Source: an uncultured Eubacteriales bacterium (GTDB lineage Bacteria > Bacillota > Clostridia > Oscillospirales > Acutalibacteraceae). Taken from it: a stretch of DNA of 49,358 nt. Below are positions 41,460-49,325 of this stretch, piece after piece. Under the pieces are notes generated by a model. That model was not told the DNA's origin. It worked only from the letters and a program-made list of their open reading frames with translations, and did not search any database. The position numbers were made by a program, and so were the translations under genes. Within the stretch, counting starts at the first letter, position 1, and the number at the start of each line of letters is the position of its first letter. The stretch covers positions 1 through 49,358 of the forward strand of contig CAKSSJ010000015.1 of the NCBI GenBank assembly GCA_934488615.1. Direction: 5' to 3'.

Positions 41460-41963
41460 ATGAAAAGAATCGCAAAATTCCACAAGGTAAGCTATGAGCA
41501 GTTTTTTGAAAGCTGTAAGGAAGATTTCGCCGAGAGCGAGATAAAGAAAATGTACGAGGATATCAAGCTTCCCGCCCGTGCCACGTCAGGCTCTGCAGGC
41601 TATGATATTTTCGCTCCGTTTGATTTTTCGCTTGCTCCGTCGGAAACGATAAAAATTCCGACAGGTATCAGATGCGAAATTGATGAGGGCTGGGTGCTGA
41701 AAATCTATCCGAGGAGCGGTCTCGGCTTCAAATTCCGTTTGCAGCTTAACAACACCGTCGGCATAATCGACAGCGACTATTTTTATTCCGACAACGAGGG
41801 TCACATCTTTATCAAAATAACAAATGACTCCAACGAGAATAAAACCGTTGAAGTCAAAAAGGGTACGGGCTTTGCCCAGGGTATTTTCGTTGAATACGGA
41901 ATAACGGTTGACGACGAAGCGACGGGAATTCGCAACGGCGGCTTCGGAAGCACAACAAAATAA
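41460..41963 (+). CDS. dut: dUTP diphosphatase (trimeric dUTPase)
   Basis: This 167-residue enzyme hydrolyses dUTP to dUMP and pyrophosphate, keeping uracil out of DNA. All five motifs are seen: SAGYDIFAPF (I), YPRSGLGFK (II), NTVGIIDSDYFYSDNEG (III, with the catalytic Asp), KGTGFAQGIFVEYG (IV) and RNGGFGSTTK (V). An N-terminal extension of about 35 residues precedes the core. SD AAAGGAGC. It lies 10 bases after the alpha-galactosidase stop, an unrelated partner in the same transcript. Confidence 0.95.
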   Translation: MKRIAKFHKVSYEQFFESCKEDFAESEIKKMYEDIKLPARATSGSAGYDIFAPFDFSLAPSETIKIPTGIRCEIDEGWVLKIYPRSGLGFKFRLQLNNTVGIIDSDYFYSDNEGHIFIKITNDSNENKTVEVKKGTGFAQGIFVEYGITVDDEATGIRNGGFGSTTK

Positions 41964-41975
41964 AATTTAAAATTT

Positions 41976-42015
41976 AAGACCGACACATTTATGTAATAAT
42001 AAGTGTGTCGGTCTT
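41976..42015. terminator. Bidirectional terminator between dut and trmL
   Basis: A perfect 12-bp stem, AAGACCGACACA (41976-41987) with its complement at 42004-42015, has T runs on both strands. It serves two convergent genes. Confidence 0.92.
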
Positions 42016-42023
42016 TTATTGTT

Positions 42024-42539
42024 TTATTCGACATCTTTCCAGTCGAATTTTGTCAGCTTTCCCGCACAGAGCAGGTTAGGATAATCCCACTGTCTGAGCA
42101 CCTCATAGACGGCGATTGCGACCGAATTTGAAAGGTTCAGGCTTCTCGCCGCAGAGTCGTTTATCATCGGAATTCTAACGCACTCGTTCGGGTGCTTGAA
42201 AAGAAGCTCCTCGGGCAAGCCCTTTGTCTCCTTGCCAAAGAAAAGATAAACATTGTCGCTGTACTCAACGTCAACATATCGGTTCTGCGCCTTTGTCGTA
42301 AAAAATCTATACTCTCCGTTCGGATTTTTATCAAAGAAATCGTCCAGATTTTTATAATAAGTTATATCGAGCAGGTGCCAGTAATCAAGCCCTGCTCTTT
42401 TCAGTTTTTTGTCGTCGGGAGTGAATCCCATCGGCTCGATTATGTGAAGTCTCGTCCCCGTTGCAGCACAGGTTCGTGCGATGTTGCCCGTATTCTGCGG
42501 GATTTCCGGCTCAACGAGAACAATATTTAAAACTGCCAT
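42024..42539 (-). CDS. trmL: tRNA (cytidine/uridine-34-2'-O)-methyltransferase TrmL
   Basis: This 171-residue SPOUT methyltransferase modifies the wobble base of leucine tRNAs. The start LNIVLVEPEIPQNTGNIARTC is diagnostic. Later motifs are LHIIEPMGF, YLFFGKETKGLPEELL and IPMINDSAARSLNLSNSVAIAVYEVLRQ, which build the trefoil-knot SAM site. The ATG at 42539 follows AAGGA; a TTG two codons upstream is less well placed. It forms a small operon after the pyridoxal kinase gene, 24 bases away. Confidence 0.96.
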   Translation of the reverse strand: MAVLNIVLVEPEIPQNTGNIARTCAATGTRLHIIEPMGFTPDDKKLKRAGLDYWHLLDITYYKNLDDFFDKNPNGEYRFFTTKAQNRYVDVEYSDNVYLFFGKETKGLPEELLFKHPNECVRIPMINDSAARSLNLSNSVAIAVYEVLRQWDYPNLLCAGKLTKFDWKDVE

Positions 42540-42563
42540 TTTCAATTCCTTCTAACATGTAAA

Positions 42564-43403
42564 TTATCCAACGGATTTAATGAGATTTTTAATCTCGGTT
42601 TCGAAGCATAGACCGTATTTTCTGTCCGTACCCGCTTCAAGCGTTGCTTCAACACATTTATAGGTGAATCCCATCGCAATTTGAACGGCATCAGCAAAGG
42701 CTTTTCCGTTCATAACAGCCGCCGTCAGCGCCGAAGCGAAAACATCGCCCGTACCGGGGAAGCGTCCCTCGGTTTTCGGTATAAAGAACATATTCGCTCT
42801 GCTCATAAGACTGTCATAAACTGCACAGCCGATCTGTCCGTTGCCGAAATCAACGCCCGTTATAACTATCCTTGCTGCAGTGAGATTTCGCAGAGAAATA
42901 AGCAAATCCTTAATAAAATCCATGTCGTAATTCTCGGTTATTTCCGTGCCTGTTAGCATGCATGCCTCGGTCACATTGGGAACGGTAATATCGGCAAGAG
43001 AGCAAAGGAAGCGCATTTCGGAAATGAACGAATCGTCAATTCCCTTGTAAAAAACGCCGTTGTCACCCATAACGGGATCGGCAATATACAGGGTGTCGCT
43101 CTTTTTGAAATCAAGCATAAATCTTTTTACGCTTTCCGCCTGCTTGCAGCTTGCAAGATAGCCGCTGTAGATGCAGTCAAATCTTTCACCCAAGCTTTTC
43201 CAATGATTTGAGATCTTGCCGATGTCATCGGTCAAATCTTCTTTAACAAATCCTTCAAATTCCGTATGTGCGGAAAAAATTCCGGTCGGAAGCGGAACAC
43301 TTTCAATTCCGCAGGCGGAAATAATCGGCATTGCCGCAGTGATTGAGCATCTTCCGAGACACGACATATCATTTATGAGCACAGCTCTTTTTTGCTTTTT
43401 CAA
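42564..43403 (-). CDS. pdxY: Pyridoxal/pyridoxamine kinase
   Basis: This 279-residue ribokinase-fold (PfkB-like) enzyme phosphorylates vitamin B6 vitamers. It has INDMSCLGRCSITAAMPI at the N-terminus, PTGIFSAHTEF, YSGYLAS, the phosphate/Mg region IADPVMGDNGVFYKGID, VPNVTEACMLTG and the catalytic GTGD in RFPGTGDVFASALTAAVM. A TTG at 43403 is the preferred start because GGAGCTGATT lies eight bases before it. A TTG at 43418 would fall on that SD. PdxY, PdxK and similar names cannot be separated with certainty. Confidence 0.9.
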   Translation of the reverse strand: MKKQKRAVLINDMSCLGRCSITAAMPIISACGIESVPLPTGIFSAHTEFEGFVKEDLTDDIGKISNHWKSLGERFDCIYSGYLASCKQAESVKRFMLDFKKSDTLYIADPVMGDNGVFYKGIDDSFISEMRFLCSLADITVPNVTEACMLTGTEITENYDMDFIKDLLISLRNLTAARIVITGVDFGNGQIGCAVYDSLMSRANMFFIPKTEGRFPGTGDVFASALTAAVMNGKAFADAVQIAMGFTYKCVEATLEAGTDRKYGLCFETEIKNLIKSVG

Positions 43404-43538
43404 TAGAATCAGCTCCAATTTTTTCTTTCAAAAAATTATACCATATTACATTCGAATAATCAATTCAAATAGTGACAAAATAATGTTGAAACGCTGATTT
43501 ATTCAACGGTTACCAAACAATTAAACGGAGGTCAGATT

Positions 43539-43709
43539 ATGAAAAGCTCAGGTTCTTCCATTGCAAAAGGCATAGGCGTCGGCATGCTTGTCGGCGGCGC
43601 AATGACCATTATCGGATCCTCGATGATGAACAGCAAAAAGACGAACTACAAGAAGATGGCAAAGAAAGCCATCAAATCGGCAGAATCCTTTATGGATTCC
43701 ATGATGTAA
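43539..43709 (+). CDS. Small Gly-rich membrane protein, YtxH-like
   Basis: This 56-residue protein has MKSSGSSIAKGIGVGMLVGG at the N-terminus, forming one Gly/Met-rich hydrophobic helix (about residues 10-30). A basic stretch (NSKKTNYKKMAKKAIKSAES) comes next and a Met-rich end. It resembles the many short YtxH-like proteins of Clostridia with one membrane helix and a lysine-rich cytoplasmic tail. The function is unknown. SD ACGGAGGTCAG is strong and spaced well, and a terminator follows 20 bases after the stop, so a real stand-alone gene is likely. Confidence 0.78.
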   Translation: MKSSGSSIAKGIGVGMLVGGAMTIIGSSMMNSKKTNYKKMAKKAIKSAESFMDSMM

Positions 43710-43728
43710 CAAAAGCCAACACAAATAA

Positions 43729-43760
43729 CCCCGCGGCGGAAATATCTGCCGTGGGGTTTG
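43729..43760 (+). terminator. Terminator of the small membrane protein gene
   Basis: CCCCGCGGC (43729-43737) pairs with GCCGTGGGG (43748-43756) with one G-U pair, followed by a short T run. Confidence 0.7.
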
Positions 43761-43783
43761 TGCGTTTTACGGAGAATTTTTAT

Positions 43784-45283
43784 TCATTTAACCTTATTTA
43801 TTATCGTTTTCACAAGCTTTATGATATCATTAAGTATAAGTCGAATTTTGTCGAATAATGTCGGTTGTTTTTCAATCGGCATTTCGGACAAAATGCTCTC
43901 GCCGTCAAAAATCGTAAACCTCGGATATTCCTCAAAGGTTTCAACGGTTGCCTGACCGTCATATCTCATGAATTTTCGCATCATGTCGTTCAGCGCCGCT
44001 TCGTCGCTGCCATGCTTCATGTTTTTGACAAACCAGGTCTGCTCGGGAAAAAGACATGTTGAAGCGTCAACGGTTTTATCGGGTGAAATAAATTTCGCAT
44101 CGGATGTAATATTCTCAAGCGTCTTGCCGTATTCGCTTGCCGTTGCGCCGAACGAAGCATATTTAACGTCGATTATTCCGTCGCCGAGGTTGCTCGCCGA
44201 GGGAGTCATCGGGAGCGATGAATAGCCGTAGCGCGTAATTACATAAACATTGCATTTTTCATTTATTTCTTTGAGTGTTTCGGTTTTCTTGCAACGCACA
44301 AGCTCGTTGTAGTTTTCAATCTTTGCCCTGAGTGCCGAATAGTCGGTTTCCGAATCACCGTAAATTGTGCTGAAAACGAAGTCGATCGCATCATCGAGAT
44401 ATTCGTCGGGAACCATCGCCCAAACGGCAAGCCAGCCGCCGAAAAGCGGAACGATTGACTGCGAGCAAACCTCTTTTTCAATCTTTGAGCTTAAGCCGTT
44501 CAGACCTTTTGTGAGAATATCCATCAGTCCCGTATCGTGAACCGCTTTGATTGCCGCGTTGATAAGATTTTCATACTCATTGCCCTGGAACGCATAGAAA
44601 AGATAATTTTGCAGAGCGTCGCCGCCGAAGGTCAGCCTTCCCGTCATCAATTCGCCCGTGTAGGTCTCGCCGTAAATAGCCGTTGAGTTAAAAACAACCG
44701 TTTTAACCTTATCGCAACCGTAGATTGAAAAATACGTTGTTGCAACAACGCCGCCGAAGCTGTGGCATGTCAAGGCAACTTGATCGCAGCCCGACGCATC
44801 AAGCACATAGTTTATAAAATCATTGAGCTGAGCCGCGATTTTGATCGGATCCTCTCGCCAGTCATATTTGAAATAAACATCCTTGTCGGCCTTGATCTTA
44901 TTCTTTGCAGGGTATTCAAAGCGAATTCCCGAACCCTCTTTAACCGTTCCGTCGGGATTATTCATAGCCCTTGAAAAAAGCTTGCCTGTTATCTTGCCCA
45001 TCTCTTTGCCGAAGCTGTCCCAATCCTTTGTCACAGCCAGCTTGGCAAAAGCAGGCACACTTTCTTCAACTGCGGTCGTAATTTCCTCCTCCGTAGGCGG
45101 CCATGCAAGAGCCGAGTTCGGGTCGGAAACGTCCTCATAAACCTTTGAATTCATAAATCCGTGAATCCAAATACGTGGCACCTTATCATCCTTAGCCGAT
45201 GCGGCAACAGATAGCATCGGAACAATAAAAATGAGTATTGACATTACTGCGGCAATCAAGCCTTTAAGCTTTTTTCTTTCCAT
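43784..45283 (-). CDS. Secreted alpha/beta-hydrolase (lipase-like) with C-terminal amphipathic helix
   Basis: The 499-residue product has a signal peptide (MERKKLKGLIAAVMSILIF to VAASA). RIWIHGFMNSKVYED gives the oxyanion-hole HG motif. The nucleophile elbow CHSFGGVVATTYF is at about residues 171-183. A likely His lies in KNMKHGSDEAALNDMM near residue 430. The fold resembles lecithin:cholesterol acyltransferase-type or PGAP1-like lipases, but the substrate is unknown. The C-terminal 30 residues (TLFDKIRLILNDIIKLVK and onward) form an amphipathic basic helix. SD GGAGG precedes the ATG at 45283. It is monocistronic. The -35/-10 upstream were not clear. Confidence 0.82.
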   Translation of the reverse strand: MERKKLKGLIAAVMSILIFIVPMLSVAASAKDDKVPRIWIHGFMNSKVYEDVSDPNSALAWPPTEEEITTAVEESVPAFAKLAVTKDWDSFGKEMGKITGKLFSRAMNNPDGTVKEGSGIRFEYPAKNKIKADKDVYFKYDWREDPIKIAAQLNDFINYVLDASGCDQVALTCHSFGGVVATTYFSIYGCDKVKTVVFNSTAIYGETYTGELMTGRLTFGGDALQNYLFYAFQGNEYENLINAAIKAVHDTGLMDILTKGLNGLSSKIEKEVCSQSIVPLFGGWLAVWAMVPDEYLDDAIDFVFSTIYGDSETDYSALRAKIENYNELVRCKKTETLKEINEKCNVYVITRYGYSSLPMTPSASNLGDGIIDVKYASFGATASEYGKTLENITSDAKFISPDKTVDASTCLFPEQTWFVKNMKHGSDEAALNDMMRKFMRYDGQATVETFEEYPRFTIFDGESILSEMPIEKQPTLFDKIRLILNDIIKLVKTIINKVK

Positions 45284-45493
45284 AATACGTCCTCCGAATG
45301 TTAAGGCAATACGCACGAATTGAGCTGCATGTCTTGAATATAAATTAAGTATAACAGAGCGGAAATATTTGTCAAGAGAAAAAACGATCGGCTTATTTTA
45401 CATAAAAACATAGTAACCACTGATTAAATCGCGGTGCATTTTTCGGAGGCATACTATATCCCCCGATAATCACGCTCTATTTGATCGGTGTTT

Positions 45494-45502
45494 TTTGTCG
45501 AT
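45494..45502. promoter_or_regulatory. Spo0A-box-like site upstream of the Spo0A-domain gene
   Basis: TTTGTCGAT matches the Spo0A box TTTGTCGAA at eight of nine bases. It lies 105 bases before the start of a gene encoding a Spo0A DNA-binding domain. The rest of 45317-45606 is AT-rich with only weak stem-loops and a possible TATAAT near 45583. Confidence 0.45.
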
Positions 45503-45606
45503 TTTTGACTTATTTTAGCTCTTTTTATCGAAAAAGATATTTTAAAGCCGACATTTCGGGTTTTCAGTCAAATAAAAATATAATTTAGAAAAAACGGAGG
45601 TAAAAA

Positions 45607-45939
45607 ATGGAAATTCAGATAATTCTCAGAAGGCTCGGGATATGCACAACCTATAAGGGCTACAAGGCGGTCGTACTTGCGATTGAACTTGCCCTTGAGG
45701 ATGAGGACAGGCTAAGCTCAATAACAAAGGAGATTTACGGCGAGGTTGCACACCGTTTAGGTGCGACCCCTACGGCGGTAGAAAAAAACCTCCGTACGGT
45801 CGTACAGCGTGCGTGGAGAATCAACCCCGAGGGTCTTGAAAAAATGGCAGGCTACAGCCTCGAGTGTATGCCGAGCGTTTCGGAGTTTCTCGATATCCTT
45901 TTTAATTACATACAAAGAAGCCGCCTGCACAAAAAATAA
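45607..45939 (+). CDS. Stand-alone Spo0A C-terminal DNA-binding domain protein
   Basis: This 110-residue protein is a Spo0A effector domain with no receiver domain. It aligns along its length with the sigma-A/DNA-contacting domain: IILRRLGICTTYKGYKAVVL, then SITKEIYGEVAHRLGATPTAVEKNLRTVVQRAW (the recognition helix region) and a final helical hairpin. Full Spo0A adds about 130 residues of phosphoacceptor domain at the N-terminus; here the ATG follows ACGGAGGT directly, so nothing is missing by truncation. It may bind 0A boxes without phosphorylation and compete with or modulate Spo0A. The stop is followed by a weak hairpin and the convergent GNAT fusion gene. Confidence 0.88.
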   Translation: MEIQIILRRLGICTTYKGYKAVVLAIELALEDEDRLSSITKEIYGEVAHRLGATPTAVEKNLRTVVQRAWRINPEGLEKMAGYSLECMPSVSEFLDILFNYIQRSRLHKK

Positions 45940-45977
45940 AGAGCCGACAGCCCTCAGTCTGTACAGCTCCATGATTT

Positions 45978-48200
45978 TTATTTCCCTTTGGTCTTTTTAT
46001 TTTTTCTTTGTATCTTAATCTTATTTCCAAACAAATGAGTTACCGCATATCCGGCCGTTATTAGAATAAGAACAAACAAAATTCTTTGTAAAATGTGTAC
46101 AACAGATTGTGGCAAAACATCGTTCCATGTACCAATATAGTCGTATCCGTCTATCCACGCGGAAAAAATTGCAAACACAGACAAAATAGCAAGTGAAGTA
46201 TCCATTCTTTTCGTGTTCTTGCGATCAATTATATCGCACTTCGTTTCAAAAACGGTCTTAAGTTGGTCTAAGTTGCGCTGCATTTCGTCCAATTGCTCCT
46301 TAATTTCAAATGCCTGCCTTATCATTGATATCGACTTCTGCGATGTCGGATAATTGACTCTGATATTCCAGAAATCAATTGTTTTTGAGTAACTGTCATA
46401 TATTGCATCAACCTGCGACAAAAATTTTATCGGTTCAGTTTCCTCCTTTGAAGTAAACAGCTTTATTATTTCGCGATTGGCTATATGAATTGCTGCCTCT
46501 TCAAAAAGAATTAACTCTATATAAAATAAAGTTATTGATTCCTCATATATCCGCTCAGCAAGACTTCCACGCAAATTCTCTGAAAACTGAAGAACCGTAT
46601 TTTTGTAAGCAATAACAAAAGCACGATCATATTGACCCATGCCGTATTTGCTTTGAACAATGGACAGAATATCTTCGTCAATTATTTCTCCAAAGTTTTC
46701 ACCCTCGGGATATATTGTTTCGCCGACAAGCAATGATGCAAGTTCATTGTAAGAAAGAAGGTTTTTATCACTCGGAAATACCGAGAAAATCTTTGGAGTG
46801 CCACGCTTTATCAAGCCATATTTGTCTTGAATATGATCATAAAAATTGACATAGCCCTCATCATTTGCAACCATTATCTGATTTCTAATAATATTATCAA
46901 ACAAATGGCTTATAAGAAACGGCGATGACAACGAGTACCATGTCAGTACAGCGCAGTTGCTTTCGATGTCAACTGAAATATATATATCAACCTGCGTACC
47001 GGCTCCAATCAGAGCTCCCATTTCAAAATAATTATTAGCCGTAATCTCACTGGCTATTTGAATTTTTTCTTTTCCGAGATAGTACCGCTTGATTCTCCGT
47101 TTAAAACTTGCCAAATCATCTACTCTTTCCATCACAGACGGAACTCCAGCCTCATAATGAGTTCGAAAATCCATATTTTCTAAAAGATTTAACGAACCTT
47201 TTTGTGAGGCATTTTCAATATATTTCATATCCAAATACTGAACAGGAACAGAAACAAACACGTCAGGAATCAACGACCACTCTTTCTGACGTATCTTAAT
47301 CATCTCAGAAAGAACACTATTGAAAAGTGGATATTCCGAATACAGGGAATTGTGTCGGTAAAAAACAACGTCTCCCGCAAAGCACTCACAAACCTGTGAA
47401 ACATTAATAAGTCTTTGATATTCAAGCAGCGATTTGTATTCGATCAAAACCACTACACCATAAACAACATTATTCCTACACTCAGTGAAACAGGAGATTC
47501 CCTTACTTTCGATTTTGTTAAATCCAATAATATATTTACATTCTTTTTCGATTGAGTAGTTAATACCATATTGGTCTAATGCTTTGCAATCAGGAACAAG
47601 AAGATGGATTTTATTATAAAAATCCACAGAATATACAGGAATTTCCTTTTTATGTAGAATAAAATAGTACTCTGTATCAATTAAGTCAATCTCAAAGTTG
47701 CGCTTTTTGTATATTCCCAACGAGCTTTCGTTTGACACATCAGAAACAATGTTGCAATTGCTATAATTATTAAGTATTTCATCAACCAATGATGAAGCCA
47801 ATCCAACCCTTTGAAAATCCGGATCGACTGCAATTGAAAGTAGGTATAAAATATCTCCTTTCAAGTTTTTAATTTTATGCTGAAGTTTATCAAAGTAAGG
47901 TGATTTGCGATCATTCTGAAGTCCAAATATTTCTTTAATTGCCGCCGGATTGTTTGACTTTGCTGCGCTAAAATTGAACAAGAGTGCAAAAGCAATCAGT
48001 TTTTCATTATCTATAATTCCAATACTCAAACCGGTATTTATACATATTGAAATACTATTCCTGAATTCATTTCTCATAGTTGATGAAAAATCATCACTTT
48101 TCTTAAATAAATTCCGATAATAGTGGTCATTCAGGAAACATTTACAAAATAAATCCAGAACATTTTCAAGATCGCTATTTTGAAGAATACGAAGATGCAA
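45978..48200 (-). CDS. GNAT-domain fusion protein with coiled coil and C-terminal membrane hairpin
   Basis: The 740-residue product has an N-terminal GNAT acetyltransferase domain (about residues 1-180). The acetyl-CoA motif A is ILYLLSIAVDPDFQRVGLASSLVDEIL, and the tail reads LGIYKKRNFEIDLIDTEYY. About 400 residues of unrecognised alpha/beta sequence follow. Next is a helical, coiled-coil segment with QAFEIKEQLDEMQRNLDQL (about 645-665). Two membrane segments end the protein (about 675-692 and 708-730) with a Lys-rich tail. The end layout resembles CorA-like or mechanosensing proteins, but no GMN motif is present. The TTG start directly follows the stop of the upstream DUF2156 gene with GAGGTG before it. 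It is visibly richer in A+T than that gene. No function can be assigned beyond the GNAT call. Confidence 0.75.
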   Translation of the reverse strand: MHLRILQNSDLENVLDLFCKCFLNDHYYRNLFKKSDDFSSTMRNEFRNSISICINTGLSIGIIDNEKLIAFALLFNFSAAKSNNPAAIKEIFGLQNDRKSPYFDKLQHKIKNLKGDILYLLSIAVDPDFQRVGLASSLVDEILNNYSNCNIVSDVSNESSLGIYKKRNFEIDLIDTEYYFILHKKEIPVYSVDFYNKIHLLVPDCKALDQYGINYSIEKECKYIIGFNKIESKGISCFTECRNNVVYGVVVLIEYKSLLEYQRLINVSQVCECFAGDVVFYRHNSLYSEYPLFNSVLSEMIKIRQKEWSLIPDVFVSVPVQYLDMKYIENASQKGSLNLLENMDFRTHYEAGVPSVMERVDDLASFKRRIKRYYLGKEKIQIASEITANNYFEMGALIGAGTQVDIYISVDIESNCAVLTWYSLSSPFLISHLFDNIIRNQIMVANDEGYVNFYDHIQDKYGLIKRGTPKIFSVFPSDKNLLSYNELASLLVGETIYPEGENFGEIIDEDILSIVQSKYGMGQYDRAFVIAYKNTVLQFSENLRGSLAERIYEESITLFYIELILFEEAAIHIANREIIKLFTSKEETEPIKFLSQVDAIYDSYSKTIDFWNIRVNYPTSQKSISMIRQAFEIKEQLDEMQRNLDQLKTVFETKCDIIDRKNTKRMDTSLAILSVFAIFSAWIDGYDYIGTWNDVLPQSVVHILQRILFVLILITAGYAVTHLFGNKIKIQRKNKKTKGK

Positions 48201-49073
48201 TTAAAACACCTCAACAACAAATTTTTTTAAAAGCTCGGTTGGATGGTAGGATCTTTTTGAGGCTCTCAGTCCGAGGTCGCCCATGTCCTCCTCGCGGTTT
48301 ATAAATAAAACCTTATCGCTGACAAATGCGGCGGCGCTCTGATTTACAAGCATCTGATACGCTCCCTTGTATCTGCGATCTGCTTTTTCGATATGTGAGA
48401 AAAGAGTGTCTCCCACGATCTCGTTCATCGAGAAGCCGACAATTTCTCCGTCGGCGGTCAGATAACCGCCGAACATCCCGTATTTGTCGCCGTTTTCAAG
48501 GACTTCAAGCACCTTTCGGTTTTCCTCTTTCTCAATTGTGCCCTCCGAGGACATCGGCAGATAAATATCACAGAAAAAGTCACGGATTTTGCCTATGTCA
48601 TTACCTTCAATCGGTTCAAAATTCCATTCACTCACACTGCGTTTGAACTGTTTAATGAGATTGCGCTGTCCGCTGTATTTTCTTCCGGCAAGAGTTACAA
48701 GATCAGATGCGTTATAAAGATAATCGGCAAAATCTGTCTGCTCATAAGCTCTGACATCATGTCCGCAATTCGAAAACAGCGGTACATATTTTTCAGGTAT
48801 TGTACAAAACTTGATCGGAAGCTTTGTACTGTCAATAAGTTTTTTGACAGAATCGCCGATATTCTCGCTTATGGGAAGATTATAGTGCAAATTTCCGTCC
48901 TTGTCGCGGAGTCTTGAAAAGAAAACACCATCCTCAATTGCATACTCCATCCGATAGTAGTCGCGCCACATAAACATACCACCGACGGTAAAATCGCAGG
49001 TTCGCGAATCCACCATGCTAAAGAACGGCTTAACGGTTTCAACATCCTTCAAATCCAAGGGCTCGTAATTCAT
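48201..49073 (-). CDS. DUF2156 protein (phosphatidylglycerol lysyltransferase C-terminal-like)
   Basis: This 290-residue soluble protein has a tandem GNAT-like fold found in DUF2156. It has DFTVGGMFMWRDYYRMEYAI in the N-terminal half, then LVTLAGRKYSGQRNLIKQFKR, GYLTADGEIVGFSMNEIVGD, HIEKADRRYKGAYQMLVNQ and the conserved INREEDMGDLGLRASKRSYHP near the end. DUF2156 domains are related to the aminoacyl-transferase part of MprF, but this protein has no membrane domain, so its substrate is unknown. SD GTGAGAAG. It is first in an operon with the GNAT fusion, whose TTG start follows its stop immediately. Confidence 0.88.
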   Translation of the reverse strand: MNYEPLDLKDVETVKPFFSMVDSRTCDFTVGGMFMWRDYYRMEYAIEDGVFFSRLRDKDGNLHYNLPISENIGDSVKKLIDSTKLPIKFCTIPEKYVPLFSNCGHDVRAYEQTDFADYLYNASDLVTLAGRKYSGQRNLIKQFKRSVSEWNFEPIEGNDIGKIRDFFCDIYLPMSSEGTIEKEENRKVLEVLENGDKYGMFGGYLTADGEIVGFSMNEIVGDTLFSHIEKADRRYKGAYQMLVNQSAAAFVSDKVLFINREEDMGDLGLRASKRSYHPTELLKKFVVEVF

Positions 49074-49117
49074 TGCTTCTCACTTTCTGACATTATAATC
49101 ATATTCAGGATATAGCA

Positions 49118-49140
49118 AAAGCCCGATATAATCGGGCTTT
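49118..49140 (-). terminator. Terminator after the tRNA pair
   Basis: On the minus strand AAAGCCCGA and TCGGGCTTT form a 9-bp stem with T-rich sequence after it. It ends the tRNA transcript before the DUF2156 gene. Confidence 0.88.
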
Positions 49141-49144
49141 ATAC

Positions 49145-49229
49145 TGGTGGGAGAGGGTGGATTCGAACCACCGAAGTCACTGACGACAGATTTACAGTCT
49201 GTTCCCTTTGGCCACTCGGGAACTCTCCC
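49145..49229 (-). tRNA. tRNA-Tyr (anticodon GTA)
   Basis: The 85-base sequence including an encoded CCA is read on the minus strand. Acceptor GGGAGAG pairs with CTCTCCC. The anticodon loop is CTGTAAATC with GTA, and the T arm contains GGTTCGAATCC. A long variable arm, as expected for bacterial tRNA-Tyr, is present. Confidence 0.96.
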
Positions 49230-49249
49230 ATATTCACTTTCTAAAAAAG

Positions 49250-49325
49250 TGGAGCTGGTGGACGGACTCGAACCCCCGACCTGCTGATTACAAATCAGCT
49301 GCTCTACCAACTGAGCTACACCAGC
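49250..49325 (-). tRNA. tRNA-Thr (anticodon TGT)
   Basis: The 76-base sequence including encoded CCA starts GCTGGTGTAGCTCAGTTGG. The anticodon loop is TTTGTAA with TGT, and the T loop is GGTTCGAGTCC. It lies 20 bases upstream of tRNA-Tyr in the same transcript. Confidence 0.96.

Noticed and set aside
43843..43862. Perfect TTTGTCGAA Spo0A-box match near 43850
   Set aside because: It lies inside the 3' coding end of the lipase-like gene, far from any start, and is probably chance.
49080..49310. Open frame of 76 codons across the two tRNA genes (minus strand)
   Set aside because: It is a translation of tRNA-Tyr and tRNA-Thr sequences. Peptides such as GGSSPS and GGSNPPSP are typical false genes from tRNA T arms.
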